A DNA stretch of 13,672 nt from an uncultured Micrococcales bacterium (GTDB taxonomy: Bacteria > Actinomycetota > Actinomycetes > Actinomycetales > Microbacteriaceae), in contig CAINTU010000016.1 in NCBI GenBank assembly GCA_903853515.1, positions 1-13,672 of the forward strand, read 5' to 3'. Both the position numbers and the translations under genes were made by a program. Shown here piece by piece: positions 1 through 8,900 of the stretch (position 1 is its first letter; each line of letters opens with the position of its first letter). Below the pieces are notes generated by a model that had not been told where the DNA came from, ran no database searches, and was given only the letters and a program-made list of their open reading frames with translations.

Positions 1-1
1 A

Positions 2-724
2 CCGCGCAGCGCTGATCCGGTTGGCCGAGTCGGCATTTGGTTTAAGCGTGCGCTTGGCGACATCGGCAGCGCGGCAACTCTTACCAAAGGCAGCTTGCCA
101 ACCGGCACCACCAGTGCAAACATAATTGCCAGCGTGCAATCGCAACCAATTAGCAAGTGGATATCGCACATGCTGTTAGTTAGTGATAACACCGAGGCAG
201 AATATTTAGCTCGCCTGGTGGCAAAGAAAGAGGGCTTCGACGGCTCGTTCTCGTCACTTGATGCCGCTTTGAAGCAAGCGCTAACCAATGCTGGCATCGA
301 TTCAACCGGTCTTGTGATTCATGATGGCTCAGGTGAAAGCATGACTAACGCAGCCTCGCCTCAGTTCATCAACTCGCTTCTAAAGTTTGTCTATTCAAGC
401 CAGGGCACTTTCAAGCAGGTTTTGCAAGACTTGCCTGTTGCTGGCGAGTCAGGTTCGTTGCAGTCAAGATTCACGGGCGTTAATAAAGATGCCGTGGGCC
501 ACATCTTTGCTAAGACCGGCTGGACCGACATTGAATACAGCCTCGCTGGCCTAATCAAATCGAAAGACGGCACTGATCTGCTGTTTACCTTCTATGCTCT
601 CGGCAAAGTGAAGGCAGATGCCAAGACTTCGTTAGATAACCTGGCCGCAGCCGTTTATCGTTGTGGCGATCGACTCAGCAGCGAAACCACCGTTGCATCA
701 CCCAGCCCCAGCCCCACCAACTAG
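2..724 (+). CDS. dacB: D-alanyl-D-alanine carboxypeptidase/endopeptidase, PBP4 (peptidase S13) type, 5'-partial
   Basis: This is the C-terminal part of a peptidase S13 penicillin-binding protein, which trims D-Ala from, or cuts cross-links in, peptidoglycan outside the membrane. The reading frame is already open at the window edge, so the start, any signal peptide and the SxxK nucleophile motif lie upstream; a TTG at 95 is not a believable start. Seen here are the second active-site motif S-D-N (182-190), the family's D-G-S-G motif (323-334) and the third motif K-T-G (512-520), in the order and spacing expected for S13 enzymes. The last residues are a short Ser/Pro tail (SPSPSPTN). gabD follows after 28 bases. 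The family is clear; the symbol is by analogy, since actinobacteria often carry this enzyme under other names. Confidence 0.85.
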   Translation, partial: PRSADPVGRVGIWFKRALGDIGSAATLTKGSLPTGTTSANIIASVQSQPISKWISHMLLVSDNTEAEYLARLVAKKEGFDGSFSSLDAALKQALTNAGIDSTGLVIHDGSGESMTNAASPQFINSLLKFVYSSQGTFKQVLQDLPVAGESGSLQSRFTGVNKDAVGHIFAKTGWTDIEYSLAGLIKSKDGTDLLFTFYALGKVKADAKTSLDNLAAAVYRCGDRLSSETTVASPSPSPTN

Positions 725-752
725 CCCGACCAAATAGCCGAGAGGTCAACAA

Positions 753-2228
753 ATGGCACTCACCGAAGCGCAACTTTTAGCGACGGTTCCTACCAAGCTC
801 TATATAGCTGGCAAGTGGGTCGACGGTCACGGCGCAGGCCAGATTGCAGTCGAAGACCCAGCCACCGGCAAAACTCTTGTCGAGATTGCCAACGCTGATC
901 ACACCGACGCTCTGGCAGCGCTGACTGCGGCTGACGATGCTGCGGCTTCATGGGCAAAGGTGGCACCTCGCGAACGCGCAGAGATTTTGCGTCGCACATT
1001 CGATTTAGTGCGCGAACGCGCAGAAGACTACGCAACATTAATCAGCCTCGAGATGGGCAAGCCGATTGCCGAGGCTCGCGGTGAAGTCACCTATGGCAAC
1101 GAATTTTTGCGTTGGTTCTCTGAAGAGGCTGTGCGCATAAGTGGTCGTTACGGCATTTCGCCTGAGGGCACTGGCCGCATGCTTGTTACCTCTAGACCAG
1201 TTGGCCCAGTTTTCGCGATCACTCCATGGAATTTTCCGCTGGCTATGGCCACTCGCAAGATTGGCCCCGCGCTTGCGGCTGGGTGCACCGTTGTTATCAA
1301 ACCAGCAGAGCTAACCCCACTGACCACACTTTTGTTAGTCAAAACTTTTGAAGAAGCCGGATTGCCGGCAGGTGTGATCAACGTGATCACCACAAGCGAG
1401 TCGGCAGCTACCAGCGCGCCAGTTATCGCAGATTCAAGGTTGCGCAAAATTACCTTCACCGGTTCAACCCAGGTTGGTGTTAAGTTGCTTGAACAGTCAG
1501 CCAAAAATGTTTTGCGCTCTTCGATGGAACTCGGCGGCAATGCACCATTCATCGTTTTTGAAGACGCAGATCTAGAGGCGGCAGTTGAAGGCGCGATGCT
1601 AGCCAAGATGCGCAACATCGGCCAGGCTTGCACCGCGGCAAACCGTTTCATCATTCACGAATCTGTCGCCGACGAGTTTGCAGTGCGAATGGCTGAGCGC
1701 ATGCAAGCCATGCCACTCGGTCGTGGCGTTGACCCGAACACCAAAATCGGCCCGGTTATCAACCAAAAGGCTCGAACCAATTTGCAGCGTTTAGTTGATG
1801 CGAGCATCACCGAAGGCGCAACACTTGTGACCGGTGGCGAGAGCGGCGATGGCGATGGCTATTTCTTTAAGCCGACAGTTTTGCTTGACGTGAAGCGTGG
1901 CAGCACAATTTTGAATGAAGAAATTTTTGGTCCAATCGCACCAATCACCAGGTTCTCGAGTGAGGCAGAGGCGATTGCCCTGGCCAACGATACGGTTTAT
2001 GGGCTCGTCAGTTATGCGTTCACGCAAGATCTCAAACGCGGGCTTCGCGTCATCGAAAGTCTCGACACCGGCATGACCGGTCTCAACACCGGTTTGGTCT
2101 CGAATGCGGCGGCACCTTTCGGTGGAGTGAAGCAATCTGGTTTGGGTCGCGAGGGTGGGCCAGAGGGTATCAACGAATACCTTGAAACAAAATATGTGAT
2201 GACCCCAGACCCAAGTTTGAAAGACTAA
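753..2228 (+). CDS. gabD: Succinate-semialdehyde dehydrogenase [NAD(P)+]
   Basis: Cytosolic aldehyde dehydrogenase of 491 residues, the usual length. It should oxidise succinate semialdehyde to succinate, the last step of GABA breakdown or of a 2-oxoglutarate bypass. All hallmarks are present: PWNFP around Asn160, the cofactor lysine in VIKPAE (Lys183), the Rossmann turn FTGST (235-239), the general base in MELGGN (Glu259) and the nucleophile in GQACTAANRF (Cys293). The C-terminal PFGGVKQSGLGREGG stretch is typical of the SSADH branch. The ATG is preceded by GAGAGGTC, a reasonable ribosome binding site. No GABA aminotransferase or permease is beside it, so the GABA role rests on family likeness. 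The neighbour downstream starts 4 bases after the stop, so co-transcription is likely. A related semialdehyde dehydrogenase specificity is the main alternative. Confidence 0.9.
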   Translation: MALTEAQLLATVPTKLYIAGKWVDGHGAGQIAVEDPATGKTLVEIANADHTDALAALTAADDAAASWAKVAPRERAEILRRTFDLVRERAEDYATLISLEMGKPIAEARGEVTYGNEFLRWFSEEAVRISGRYGISPEGTGRMLVTSRPVGPVFAITPWNFPLAMATRKIGPALAAGCTVVIKPAELTPLTTLLLVKTFEEAGLPAGVINVITTSESAATSAPVIADSRLRKITFTGSTQVGVKLLEQSAKNVLRSSMELGGNAPFIVFEDADLEAAVEGAMLAKMRNIGQACTAANRFIIHESVADEFAVRMAERMQAMPLGRGVDPNTKIGPVINQKARTNLQRLVDASITEGATLVTGGESGDGDGYFFKPTVLLDVKRGSTILNEEIFGPIAPITRFSSEAEAIALANDTVYGLVSYAFTQDLKRGLRVIESLDTGMTGLNTGLVSNAAAPFGGVKQSGLGREGGPEGINEYLETKYVMTPDPSLKD

Positions 2229-2232
2229 ATTT

Positions 2233-3486
2233 TTGACAAAGACAGTTCGTTTCAACAGCGGCACCTCATATTCGCTGCATTTGTTGGCACCATTCGCTAT
2301 CGCGCTTGCGGCCTGTGCTCCGGCAATTCTGGTGCTAACCAATCAAGTGCATATCTCTGCCCTTGCCGAATGCCTTTCATTCGGGCTCGCCATCGTTGCT
2401 GCCGCTTTCATTCTCGGTTGGATTGGCGAAGCTGCCGAGCTTGACCTGTCTGGTGGTCTTTCGGTAAGCATCTTGGCTTTGGTTGCGATTCTGCCAGAAT
2501 ACGTTGTCTCGATTTATTTCAGCTATGCCGCCGGCAAGAATCCCAGCCTGCTCGAATATTCCACCGCGAACCTAACCGGAGCAAATCGAATTGTTCAAGG
2601 ATTCGGCTGGCCGATGGTGGCGCTCATCGCTTATTTTGCGGTGCGCAGGTTTAAGACCCGCAAGCTTGCGGTCGGCGATGCCGGTCGCAAATTTGGCATT
2701 CAACTCGATTCTGATTCAAGGTCAGACCTAGGATTTTTGATCATCGCATCACTTCTAATGCTTGTGGTCGCCTTCACCGGCCAAATGCATTTGCTAATCG
2801 GCATCGCGCTTGTCTTGGTTTTTGGCATTTATATGTGGCGCGTTTCTGGCTCTGAACGCGAAGAGCCAGAACTCGAAGGCACTGCCGCCTATGTTGGCGC
2901 ATTGCCCAAAATTGCGCGACGCATTTTTATCGGGATCTTTTTGGTTATCGCAGCCAGCGTCATTTTTGTTTGCGCAGAACCATTCGGCACATCATTGATC
3001 GAGGTCGGTTCAAGCTTTGGCATTGACAAATATTTGCTGGTGCAGTGGCTTTCGCCACTGGCTTCAGAAGCACCAGAGTTCACGCTTGCCTTCATATTTG
3101 CTGCGCGCGGCAAACAGGCCGCCGGTCTTGCGATCTTGCTTTCGAGCAAACTAAACCAGTGGACCCTGTTGGCTGGCTCGATGCCGATTGCCTATGTCAT
3201 CGGTGGTGGCACTGCCAGCTTGCCGATGACCGGCCGCGGCACAGAAGAGATTTGGTTGACCACCGCGCAGACCCTTTTGGGTGTCGCCCTGTTGCTTGGG
3301 TTGCGCTGGGGATTCAGGGCATCCATGGTGATGTTTGGTTTATTCATCGTAAGCGCGTGGCCAGACCCTGTGTTTAGAGACGAACTCGCCTGGGTTCACC
3401 TAGCCGTCGCTCTTGTTGTCTTCTGGTTCTATCGCGCAAAAATTCTAGAGACGCTGAAGGCACCTTTCGACCGACCAAAGCATTAG
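2233..3486 (+). CDS. CaCA-family sodium/calcium (or cation/proton) antiporter
   Basis: Polytopic membrane protein of 417 residues with about ten hydrophobic segments. It has the two inverted alpha repeats of the Ca2+/cation antiporter superfamily: repeat 1 around residues 78-130 with ILPEYVVS (Glu89) and repeat 2 around 268-320 with LASEAPEF (Glu282). Each carries the Pro-Glu that places a cation-binding acid in the membrane core. The repeats are followed by N-rich segments (NLTGANRI, SSKLNQW) with the expected polar residues. A charged loop near residues 140-165 and another near 203-230 split the halves. The only early start is TTG, 4 bases after the gabD stop with no strong ribosome binding site, so translation probably depends on gabD readout. 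Which ions are exchanged cannot be told from sequence. Confidence 0.8.
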   Translation: MTKTVRFNSGTSYSLHLLAPFAIALAACAPAILVLTNQVHISALAECLSFGLAIVAAAFILGWIGEAAELDLSGGLSVSILALVAILPEYVVSIYFSYAAGKNPSLLEYSTANLTGANRIVQGFGWPMVALIAYFAVRRFKTRKLAVGDAGRKFGIQLDSDSRSDLGFLIIASLLMLVVAFTGQMHLLIGIALVLVFGIYMWRVSGSEREEPELEGTAAYVGALPKIARRIFIGIFLVIAASVIFVCAEPFGTSLIEVGSSFGIDKYLLVQWLSPLASEAPEFTLAFIFAARGKQAAGLAILLSSKLNQWTLLAGSMPIAYVIGGGTASLPMTGRGTEEIWLTTAQTLLGVALLLGLRWGFRASMVMFGLFIVSAWPDPVFRDELAWVHLAVALVVFWFYRAKILETLKAPFDRPKH

Positions 3487-3489
3487 GGG

Positions 3490-3495
3490 TAGCCT
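3490..3495 (+). promoter_or_regulatory. Candidate -10 box (TAGCCT) for a leaderless DUF998 mRNA
   Basis: A TANNNT hexamer lies 7 bases before the ATG at 3503, with no convincing ribosome binding site at normal spacing (the nearest purine run, AGGGG, is about 13 bases away). This fits transcription starting at or next to the start codon. I see no clear -35 box, so the call is tentative. Confidence 0.35.
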
Positions 3496-3502
3496 TCGAC
3501 TT

Positions 3503-4105
3503 ATGCGAAAGATTGAAACGCCGGCACTCATCGCAGCAACAGTTGGACCGTTGATGACCATCGCGGGTTTCACTATCGCAGAGGCAAGCTGGCGAGGCTT
3601 TGATCCGATTGTGCACACCATAAGTGCGTTGGCCGCAAACGACGCACCAACAATCATATTTATGTCGACGATTTTCATCTTGAGTGGCTTTGCCGACATC
3701 ACTGTTGGTTGGTATGCAAAGTCTTTCGGGGTGCCTGGTCGGCTTGCGATTCTGTTTGCCGGTGTCGCGACTTTTGCATTGACACTTTTTAATACGCCGA
3801 GTCAAACAAGCGAATCGCCACTTCATCAGGCTTGCGCAATCGTTGCTTTTTCGCTTCTCGCGTTTTGGCCGCTGTTGGCCGTTCGCCGAGGCCCAGATGT
3901 GCCACCGATGCTTAGGCCATTGCCGGGGATTATCGCCACTATAGTTTTGGTGTCGGTCTGCCTTTGGTTTTTATATACATGGATTGACCCGCACTCACAC
4001 ATCGAGGGACTAACCGAGCGAATCGGCGTGGCGGTTGAGGGCTGTTACCCCATGTTTGTGGTTTGGCACTCTTGGTTTTGGCAACGAAAGCGAGCAGGGT
4101 TATGA
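3503..4105 (+). CDS. DUF998 family membrane protein (copy 1)
   Basis: Integral membrane protein of 200 residues with about six hydrophobic helices. It matches the DUF998 family, whose function is unknown. The diagnostic part is GFDPIVHTISALA (residues 32-44) after the first helix, followed by a second helix, a YAK motif (71-73), an N/PTP turn (97-99) and LHQACAI (107-113). The same landmarks occur in the second DUF998 gene at the right end of the window (GYDPARQTISELA, HYAK, PTP, MHRIFAI), so the two are paralogues. The stop overlaps the start of the next gene by 4 bases (ATGA), so the two are probably translationally coupled. The function of the family is not established. Confidence 0.75.
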   Translation: MRKIETPALIAATVGPLMTIAGFTIAEASWRGFDPIVHTISALAANDAPTIIFMSTIFILSGFADITVGWYAKSFGVPGRLAILFAGVATFALTLFNTPSQTSESPLHQACAIVAFSLLAFWPLLAVRRGPDVPPMLRPLPGIIATIVLVSVCLWFLYTWIDPHSHIEGLTERIGVAVEGCYPMFVVWHSWFWQRKRAGL

Positions 4106-5640
4106 GTCTGTATTTTGCTGATGCAGAAGGCAACAAAACTGGTTCGACCAAGTTGGGCCAGCAGGTCTTGGCCGCCGCTGTTCAACCGCTAGACCCCGCA
4201 CTTGCTGACGCCATTTTGGCCGAGCAGGCATGGCGCAAAACTTATGGGCAATATTTCGCCAAGGCTGCTGCCAGCGAATTTAGCTCAGCCAAAAGCGCCA
4301 TTGCAGTGGCTCAGGGCGCGTTGCAGGCGTTCGAACAGGGCGTGCGAACCGCGACCGGCAGCTTGCTCTATGACGAGGTGCTCGCTGGCTGGCGCGATGA
4401 TCGAGCGATGGTTGAGGTTGTTGCGGTCACGGGTAATGCCGAGCCAAAGAACATCGAAGTTCAAACTCAAAGAGAATTTATTGGCACTATGCCGGGTCAC
4501 CAGCTTGGCGCCTATGGCAAGTTTTTGCAGCGCACAAATCTTGCCGAACAAGGTGTTGCCGACGAGTTAGATAAATTGGCGAAAACCAAACCGTTAGATC
4601 GCCTGCGAGTTTTGCAGAGTGAAATTTTGGTGGCGATTGCCGGTGGTGGTGAATATGCGCCAAGTCGTCTCTGGCTTCAATGGGGTGGCGCTGTTGCTGT
4701 GGTTGCTCGCCAACGGCAGCCGCTCTGGCAAGAACTGATTTCGCATGCGCGTTCGAGTGCCGGCACTTTGCTCGTGCCTGTTTTGCGCAGCCGACTAAAG
4801 CCAGGTCAGAGTGCTGCAGAACTCAGCGATCAAGAACTAGCTTCGGTTGCGGGCCTCGACCTTTTGGTCGACTACCGTGCGGCGGCCGCTTTTATCTCGA
4901 CCATTGCTCGTCAAGATGCAAGACACATCACTATTGGTGCATATGCTTATGCCCCAGGTGCAGATCACATTTTTGTTTCGGCAGCGCAGCACGCGATTAT
5001 TCGCGCGGCTTCGATTGCGTTGCCAAAGACTCGCATGGGGCTAAGCTGGCTCGGCACCCCAACTGACTCGTTCGCAGCGCCGGCAAGTTTTGTGCAAGAC
5101 ATCGACAAACGATTTGCGGCCCGCAGGGTCACCACAAAATTGCGCGACTCATTGCTTGCGCCAACTGGCCTCAAGAAAAACTCTTTTGCGAGTTTCACCA
5201 ATAACGCAACCGGCGAATCGATGGTTGTGGTTGACCCAACCTCTAACCTTCAAGGCTCGAGCTACGCTCTGGCCAAACGCACCCAGCGCTATGACGCATA
5301 CCTTACAGCCCACGAAGGCCGGCCCGTTGCATATTTGGTGGCCCCGCCGGCCCGCACCGCGAGCGTGCTCGATTACAAGATTCTGAATGCCACCTATGCC
5401 GGAGCCCCCGCCCTCGGCCTGCACCCTTTCGACACCGCCGAGGCAGTCTCGCTTGAGGCCTGCCTTTTGCTCGCAAGCCTTGTTGACCCCAAACCGATTG
5501 GGCAGATTGCGCCGGCTCTCTACCTAGATCAGGCAGTTCACGCGGGTCTTTGGCGCACAATCTATGCAACCGGCGGGTTGTTCAAGGCCGCAACAATCCT
5601 TGGATACCTGGCTAAGACCGACCGTCATTCGCCGCTCTAA
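4102..5640 (+). CDS. Unknown 512-residue protein with a possible degenerate SDR-like Rossmann core
   Basis: I do not recognise this protein as a named family. The start is taken at ATG 4102, which overlaps the upstream stop as ATGA and has AGCAGGG just before it; an upstream TTG in the same frame is less likely. No signal peptide or membrane helix is visible, so it is probably cytosolic. The N-terminal third is helical and Ala/Gln-rich. Residues 173-320 look like a short-chain dehydrogenase fold: a strand and Gly-rich turn ILVAIAGGGEY, WGGAVAVVAR as the second strand, GLDLLVDYRA, a helix VSAAQHAIIRAASIAL where the catalytic helix would be, and RMGLSWLGTPTDSF where SDRs have RVN..APG. The Tyr-x-x-x-Lys pair is not there (FVSAAQ instead), so catalysis is doubtful. 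The C-terminal third (350-512) has no recognisable motif. Confidence 0.55.
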   Translation: MSLYFADAEGNKTGSTKLGQQVLAAAVQPLDPALADAILAEQAWRKTYGQYFAKAAASEFSSAKSAIAVAQGALQAFEQGVRTATGSLLYDEVLAGWRDDRAMVEVVAVTGNAEPKNIEVQTQREFIGTMPGHQLGAYGKFLQRTNLAEQGVADELDKLAKTKPLDRLRVLQSEILVAIAGGGEYAPSRLWLQWGGAVAVVARQRQPLWQELISHARSSAGTLLVPVLRSRLKPGQSAAELSDQELASVAGLDLLVDYRAAAAFISTIARQDARHITIGAYAYAPGADHIFVSAAQHAIIRAASIALPKTRMGLSWLGTPTDSFAAPASFVQDIDKRFAARRVTTKLRDSLLAPTGLKKNSFASFTNNATGESMVVVDPTSNLQGSSYALAKRTQRYDAYLTAHEGRPVAYLVAPPARTASVLDYKILNATYAGAPALGLHPFDTAEAVSLEACLLLASLVDPKPIGQIAPALYLDQAVHAGLWRTIYATGGLFKAATILGYLAKTDRHSPL

Positions 5641-5705
5641 AGCCACGCGAGCATCGGCGAAATGCAAGCGTTTACAGGGGTTGCCCGAACGTGCGACCAT
5701 GCGAT

Positions 5706-5721
5706 CAGGCAAAAACGCCTG
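5706..5721 (+). terminator. Weak hairpin, possible terminator of the left gene block
   Basis: CAGGC pairs with GCCTG across a six-base A-rich loop, about 65 bases after the preceding stop codon. The stem is only 5 base pairs and no T run follows, so this may be fortuitous. Confidence 0.25.
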
Positions 5722-5818
5722 TCTTGCCGAAATGCCCGTCAAATAGCCGATTCGCGATGAATCAAGGCTCGGTGCCCTCGCGCAAAACCCTTAAATAACG
5801 AATAGATAAAGACTCGGT

Positions 5819-5844
5819 GAAAGCGGTTTCTAGAAAGCGGTTTC
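5819..5844. repeat. Tandem direct repeat of GAAAGCGGTTTC, 14-base period
   Basis: Two identical copies of a 12-mer stand at 5819-5830 and 5833-5844, two bases apart. Each copy has partial dyad symmetry (GAAA at one end, TTTC at the other). They lie about 100 bases before the surface protein start and directly upstream of a TAAAGT hexamer, where an activator or repressor would sit. Binding is inferred; I do not recognise the site. Confidence 0.6.
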
Positions 5845-5849
5845 AGGCA

Positions 5850-5855
5850 TAAAGT
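5850..5855 (+). promoter_or_regulatory. Candidate -10 box (TAAAGT) for the surface protein gene
   Basis: A TANNNT hexamer just after the tandem repeat. A start about 7 bases downstream would give a leader of roughly 75 bases. The -35 region would overlap the second half of the first repeat and has no good consensus match. Confidence 0.3.
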
Positions 5856-5925
5856 CTAAGCAAGCCACGCTTTGTCGTGACTGCCATAAAAAGCACCATA
5901 AAACCCGCGATCACAAGTTCGCAGA

Positions 5926-5933
5926 AAAGGAAA
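5926..5933 (+). promoter_or_regulatory. Strong ribosome binding site of the surface protein gene
   Basis: AAAGGAAA ends 4 bases before the ATG, placing the AAGGA core about 6 bases upstream. This is one of the clearest ribosome binding sites in the window and decides the start. Confidence 0.75.
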
Positions 5934-5937
5934 ATCC

Positions 5938-8900
5938 ATGAGCAAGAAGTTGGGCATGCTAGCAAAGCTAGTTTCGCCAATCGTACTTCTGGCATCGGTA
6001 TTTGCCGGCTCGGTGGCTCCAGCACATGCTGCAGGTTCACAGACGATTATTCGTCTTGACGGAATCTCAGGTGCAACAGCTACCGACAAGGCAACCGACG
6101 CCGCAACATTTGTTGGCAACGGCTGGTACAACCCAGGTCTTCGTTATTTCGAAACCCACCAGGTTGCCGGCACTACCCAGCACCTAAGCTACACAGTTAC
6201 CGACGAAACCGGCGCAGCTGTTGCAGGTAAGACCATTCACTTGCTTATGGGTAAAGCTTGGTCGGGTTCAACCGCAGTTATCTCATCGGGCGGCCAAACC
6301 GCTGCCGGTGCTGACTGCTTCTGTGGCAACAACCAGGCATCTGTCGATGGCGTCACTGACTCTAACGGTCACGTTTCGTTCGACGTTGCAAACAACAACA
6401 CTCCTTCACAGGGTGCAAACTACAACGCAGACCTAACGGCTGTCTATACAGGCACACACCTGTTTAGCCAGATTGCAGCTGTGTCAGGCGACGCTGGTGA
6501 CGTGATCGACATCGTCGACATGGTTTTCACCAAGGATGCCGCCGCGCCTGCACCTTCTGACGCACAGCCTGTTATTCGTTTGGCTGGCATCGACACCAAC
6601 AACGCTTTCGAGCGCAGTGGTGACGAGGGCACGTTCGTGGGTCAATACGGTTACCACGCTGGCTTGCGTGTGTTCACCAAGCAGTTGCCTGTTGGTTCAA
6701 CCACCACTCTTAGCTATGTTGTGTCAAACGCAAAAGATGGCAAGAACATGGTTGGTGCAAAGGTGAACCTGCACGTCAACAAGGGATGGGCTGGCTCAAA
6801 CGCTAACGTAACTGTTAACGGCACAAACGTTAACGGCACGCCTTATGTCGACTGTGGTGGATGGTACGGCCAATGCAACGATGGTGCAGTAATCACTGGC
6901 ACCACCAACGCTGATGGCATCGTAACCTTCACACTGAAGAGCAACGATGTCGCTGCTGACGCAGCAGACACCCCATCTGCAGCCAACGTTGAATACACCG
7001 GCAAGCACTTGTTCAGCCAGATCACCGCAAACGTAGGTTCTGATGCAACTGACGTCGAAGACGTTGTTGACTTCGTGTTCTACAAGCCTGCGACTATTGA
7101 CCCGAATGCTGGCCTAACCGCCACATTTGAAAACGGCGATGCCTCTGGTGCAGCTCTAGGTGGTGCAGCTGACTTCGGCGGCAACACTTCGGTAGTTGTT
7201 AACTCACCTGTAGCTGGCAACACTGGCATGGTAGGCAAGATCACTAACGGCGCAATCGGCTGGTCAGGAACCACATTCTTGATCTTGCCTCGCGGCTCAC
7301 AGTTGATTTCTGCATCGAGCAAAATCGTTACCGTTGACTTCTATTCGACCACTCCATTGGATTCGGTTGTCTTGAAGCTTGAAGGTGGAACTGGCGAAGC
7401 TGCATCGCAGATCAGCGTTGCTCACGGTGGCACTGGTTGGGAAACCCTAACCTTTGACTTCAGTGGCGCGTTTGATCCAGCCGGCAACTACTTCAAGGCC
7501 AGCATCTTTGCTGACTTCTTGGGTTCAACTCACCCGGGTGGCGTTTATTACTTCGATAACGTTCACTTCGTTGGCGGCAGCAAGGCAGTAGTTACTGCAC
7601 CAATGACTCACGCTTCGACATTGATCAACTTCGAATCAAACGACACCTCAGGTTATGCAATCGGCGCTACCAACGACTTTGGTGGTTCGGTTAGTTCGGT
7701 TGTCACCAATGCACCGTTGTTCGGTTCAACTGGTTCAACCTCGGCTGCAAAGATCATCCCAGGCAACAACTGCTGGGCTGGCACAACCTTGATTAGCATG
7801 GCTTGGGGTCAGTCGGGCATTTCGGCCGACGGCAAGATCGCCACTGCTAACGTTTGGGCACCAGCTGCCGGTTTGAGCGTCAAGCTCAAGATGGAAGACA
7901 GCAAAGACTCAAACGCCACCATCGAAACTGACACCACCACCACAAAGGTCGGTTGGCAGAAGTTGACTTGGGATTTCGGCACACCAACTGCAGGCACAGC
8001 AGCTTTCACTAGCGCACGTGTCTACAACAAGGTGAGCGTTTTCCCAGCGTTTGACTGTGGTGCTTCAGATGCACAGGTTGCAGCCGACCACAATGGCGCT
8101 GCTTGGTATCTAGATGACCTAGCAATGAACGGTGCGACCACTGCAGCAATCGCTGCGATGCCAGCACCGGTTGTAACTGGCCTAGCTTCGACTTCGGTTA
8201 AGGCTGGCGCGGTTTTGAACATCAACGGTACCGGTCTCTATGCACTGCCTGGCACTTCGGTTGTTCTTTACACCGCAGCTACCAAGACTGCAGCAGCTGT
8301 TAGCACAACGCTGACCGTTGTTGCTGGCTCAACCGATGGCACCAAGCTGGTTGTTAGTGGCCCAGCAAAGACCCAAAAGGGTATCTTGAAGGTCACAACA
8401 AATGGTGGATCGACTTCTAGCACTGCAACTCTGAGCGCAAGCTCGGTAGCAACCGCTAAGCCGGCCCTAACCATGTCAGCCAACCTAGTGAAGGCTGTCG
8501 GCGATGTTGTGACCCTAAACGGCGCAAACATTGGTTCAGCAACCGCAGTAACCATCGGTTCGACAACAGCAGCCTTTACGGTTCTTGACTCGGCCAGCAT
8601 CTCGGTTACTGTTCCTGCAGGTGTTGTTTCTGGCACCGCAATTTCGGTTACCAACGCAGGTGGCACTGTTACCTCGACCAAGCTCGTTTATCTTGCACCA
8701 ACAGTTGCTTCGGTAACTCAAAGTGCAAAGGTTGGCGACACAATCACAATCAGCGGAACCAACTTGGCCAAGCTGACCTCGATTGTCTTTGGCGGCAACA
8801 AGGCAGCTAAGGCTGTAACCAACTCGGCAACTTCGGTTACCGTTGTGGTTCCAACCGGCGCACTAACCGGCACCATCAAGTTGGTCAACGGCGGTGGAAC

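Larger units (their letters stand above)
5641..5937. other. 297-base non-coding leader before the surface protein gene
   Basis: No credible coding sequence is seen on either strand; short open frames here lack ribosome binding sites and family resemblance. The stretch contains a weak hairpin, a tandem 12-mer, a possible -10 box and the ribosome binding site of the surface protein gene. It is by far the longest gap in the window, which suits a strongly controlled promoter with a 5' untranslated region of several tens of bases. Confidence 0.7.

Noticed and set aside
95..97. TTG as start of the first gene
   Set aside because: The frame is open upstream to the window edge and the protein family needs an N-terminal SxxK part, so the gene is cut by the window, not started here.
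1148..1654. Long minus-strand open frame inside gabD
   Set aside because: It is the antisense of a gene with complete aldehyde dehydrogenase motifs. Its product is not similar to any family I know and has no ribosome binding site.
1791..2342. Minus-strand open frame across the gabD/antiporter boundary
   Set aside because: It spans two real plus-strand genes with a 4-base gap and lacks any recognisable motif or start signal.
5641..5937. Possible tRNA or small RNA in the longest gap
   Set aside because: No cloverleaf, CCA end or conserved RNA motif could be recognised; only weak hairpins are present.
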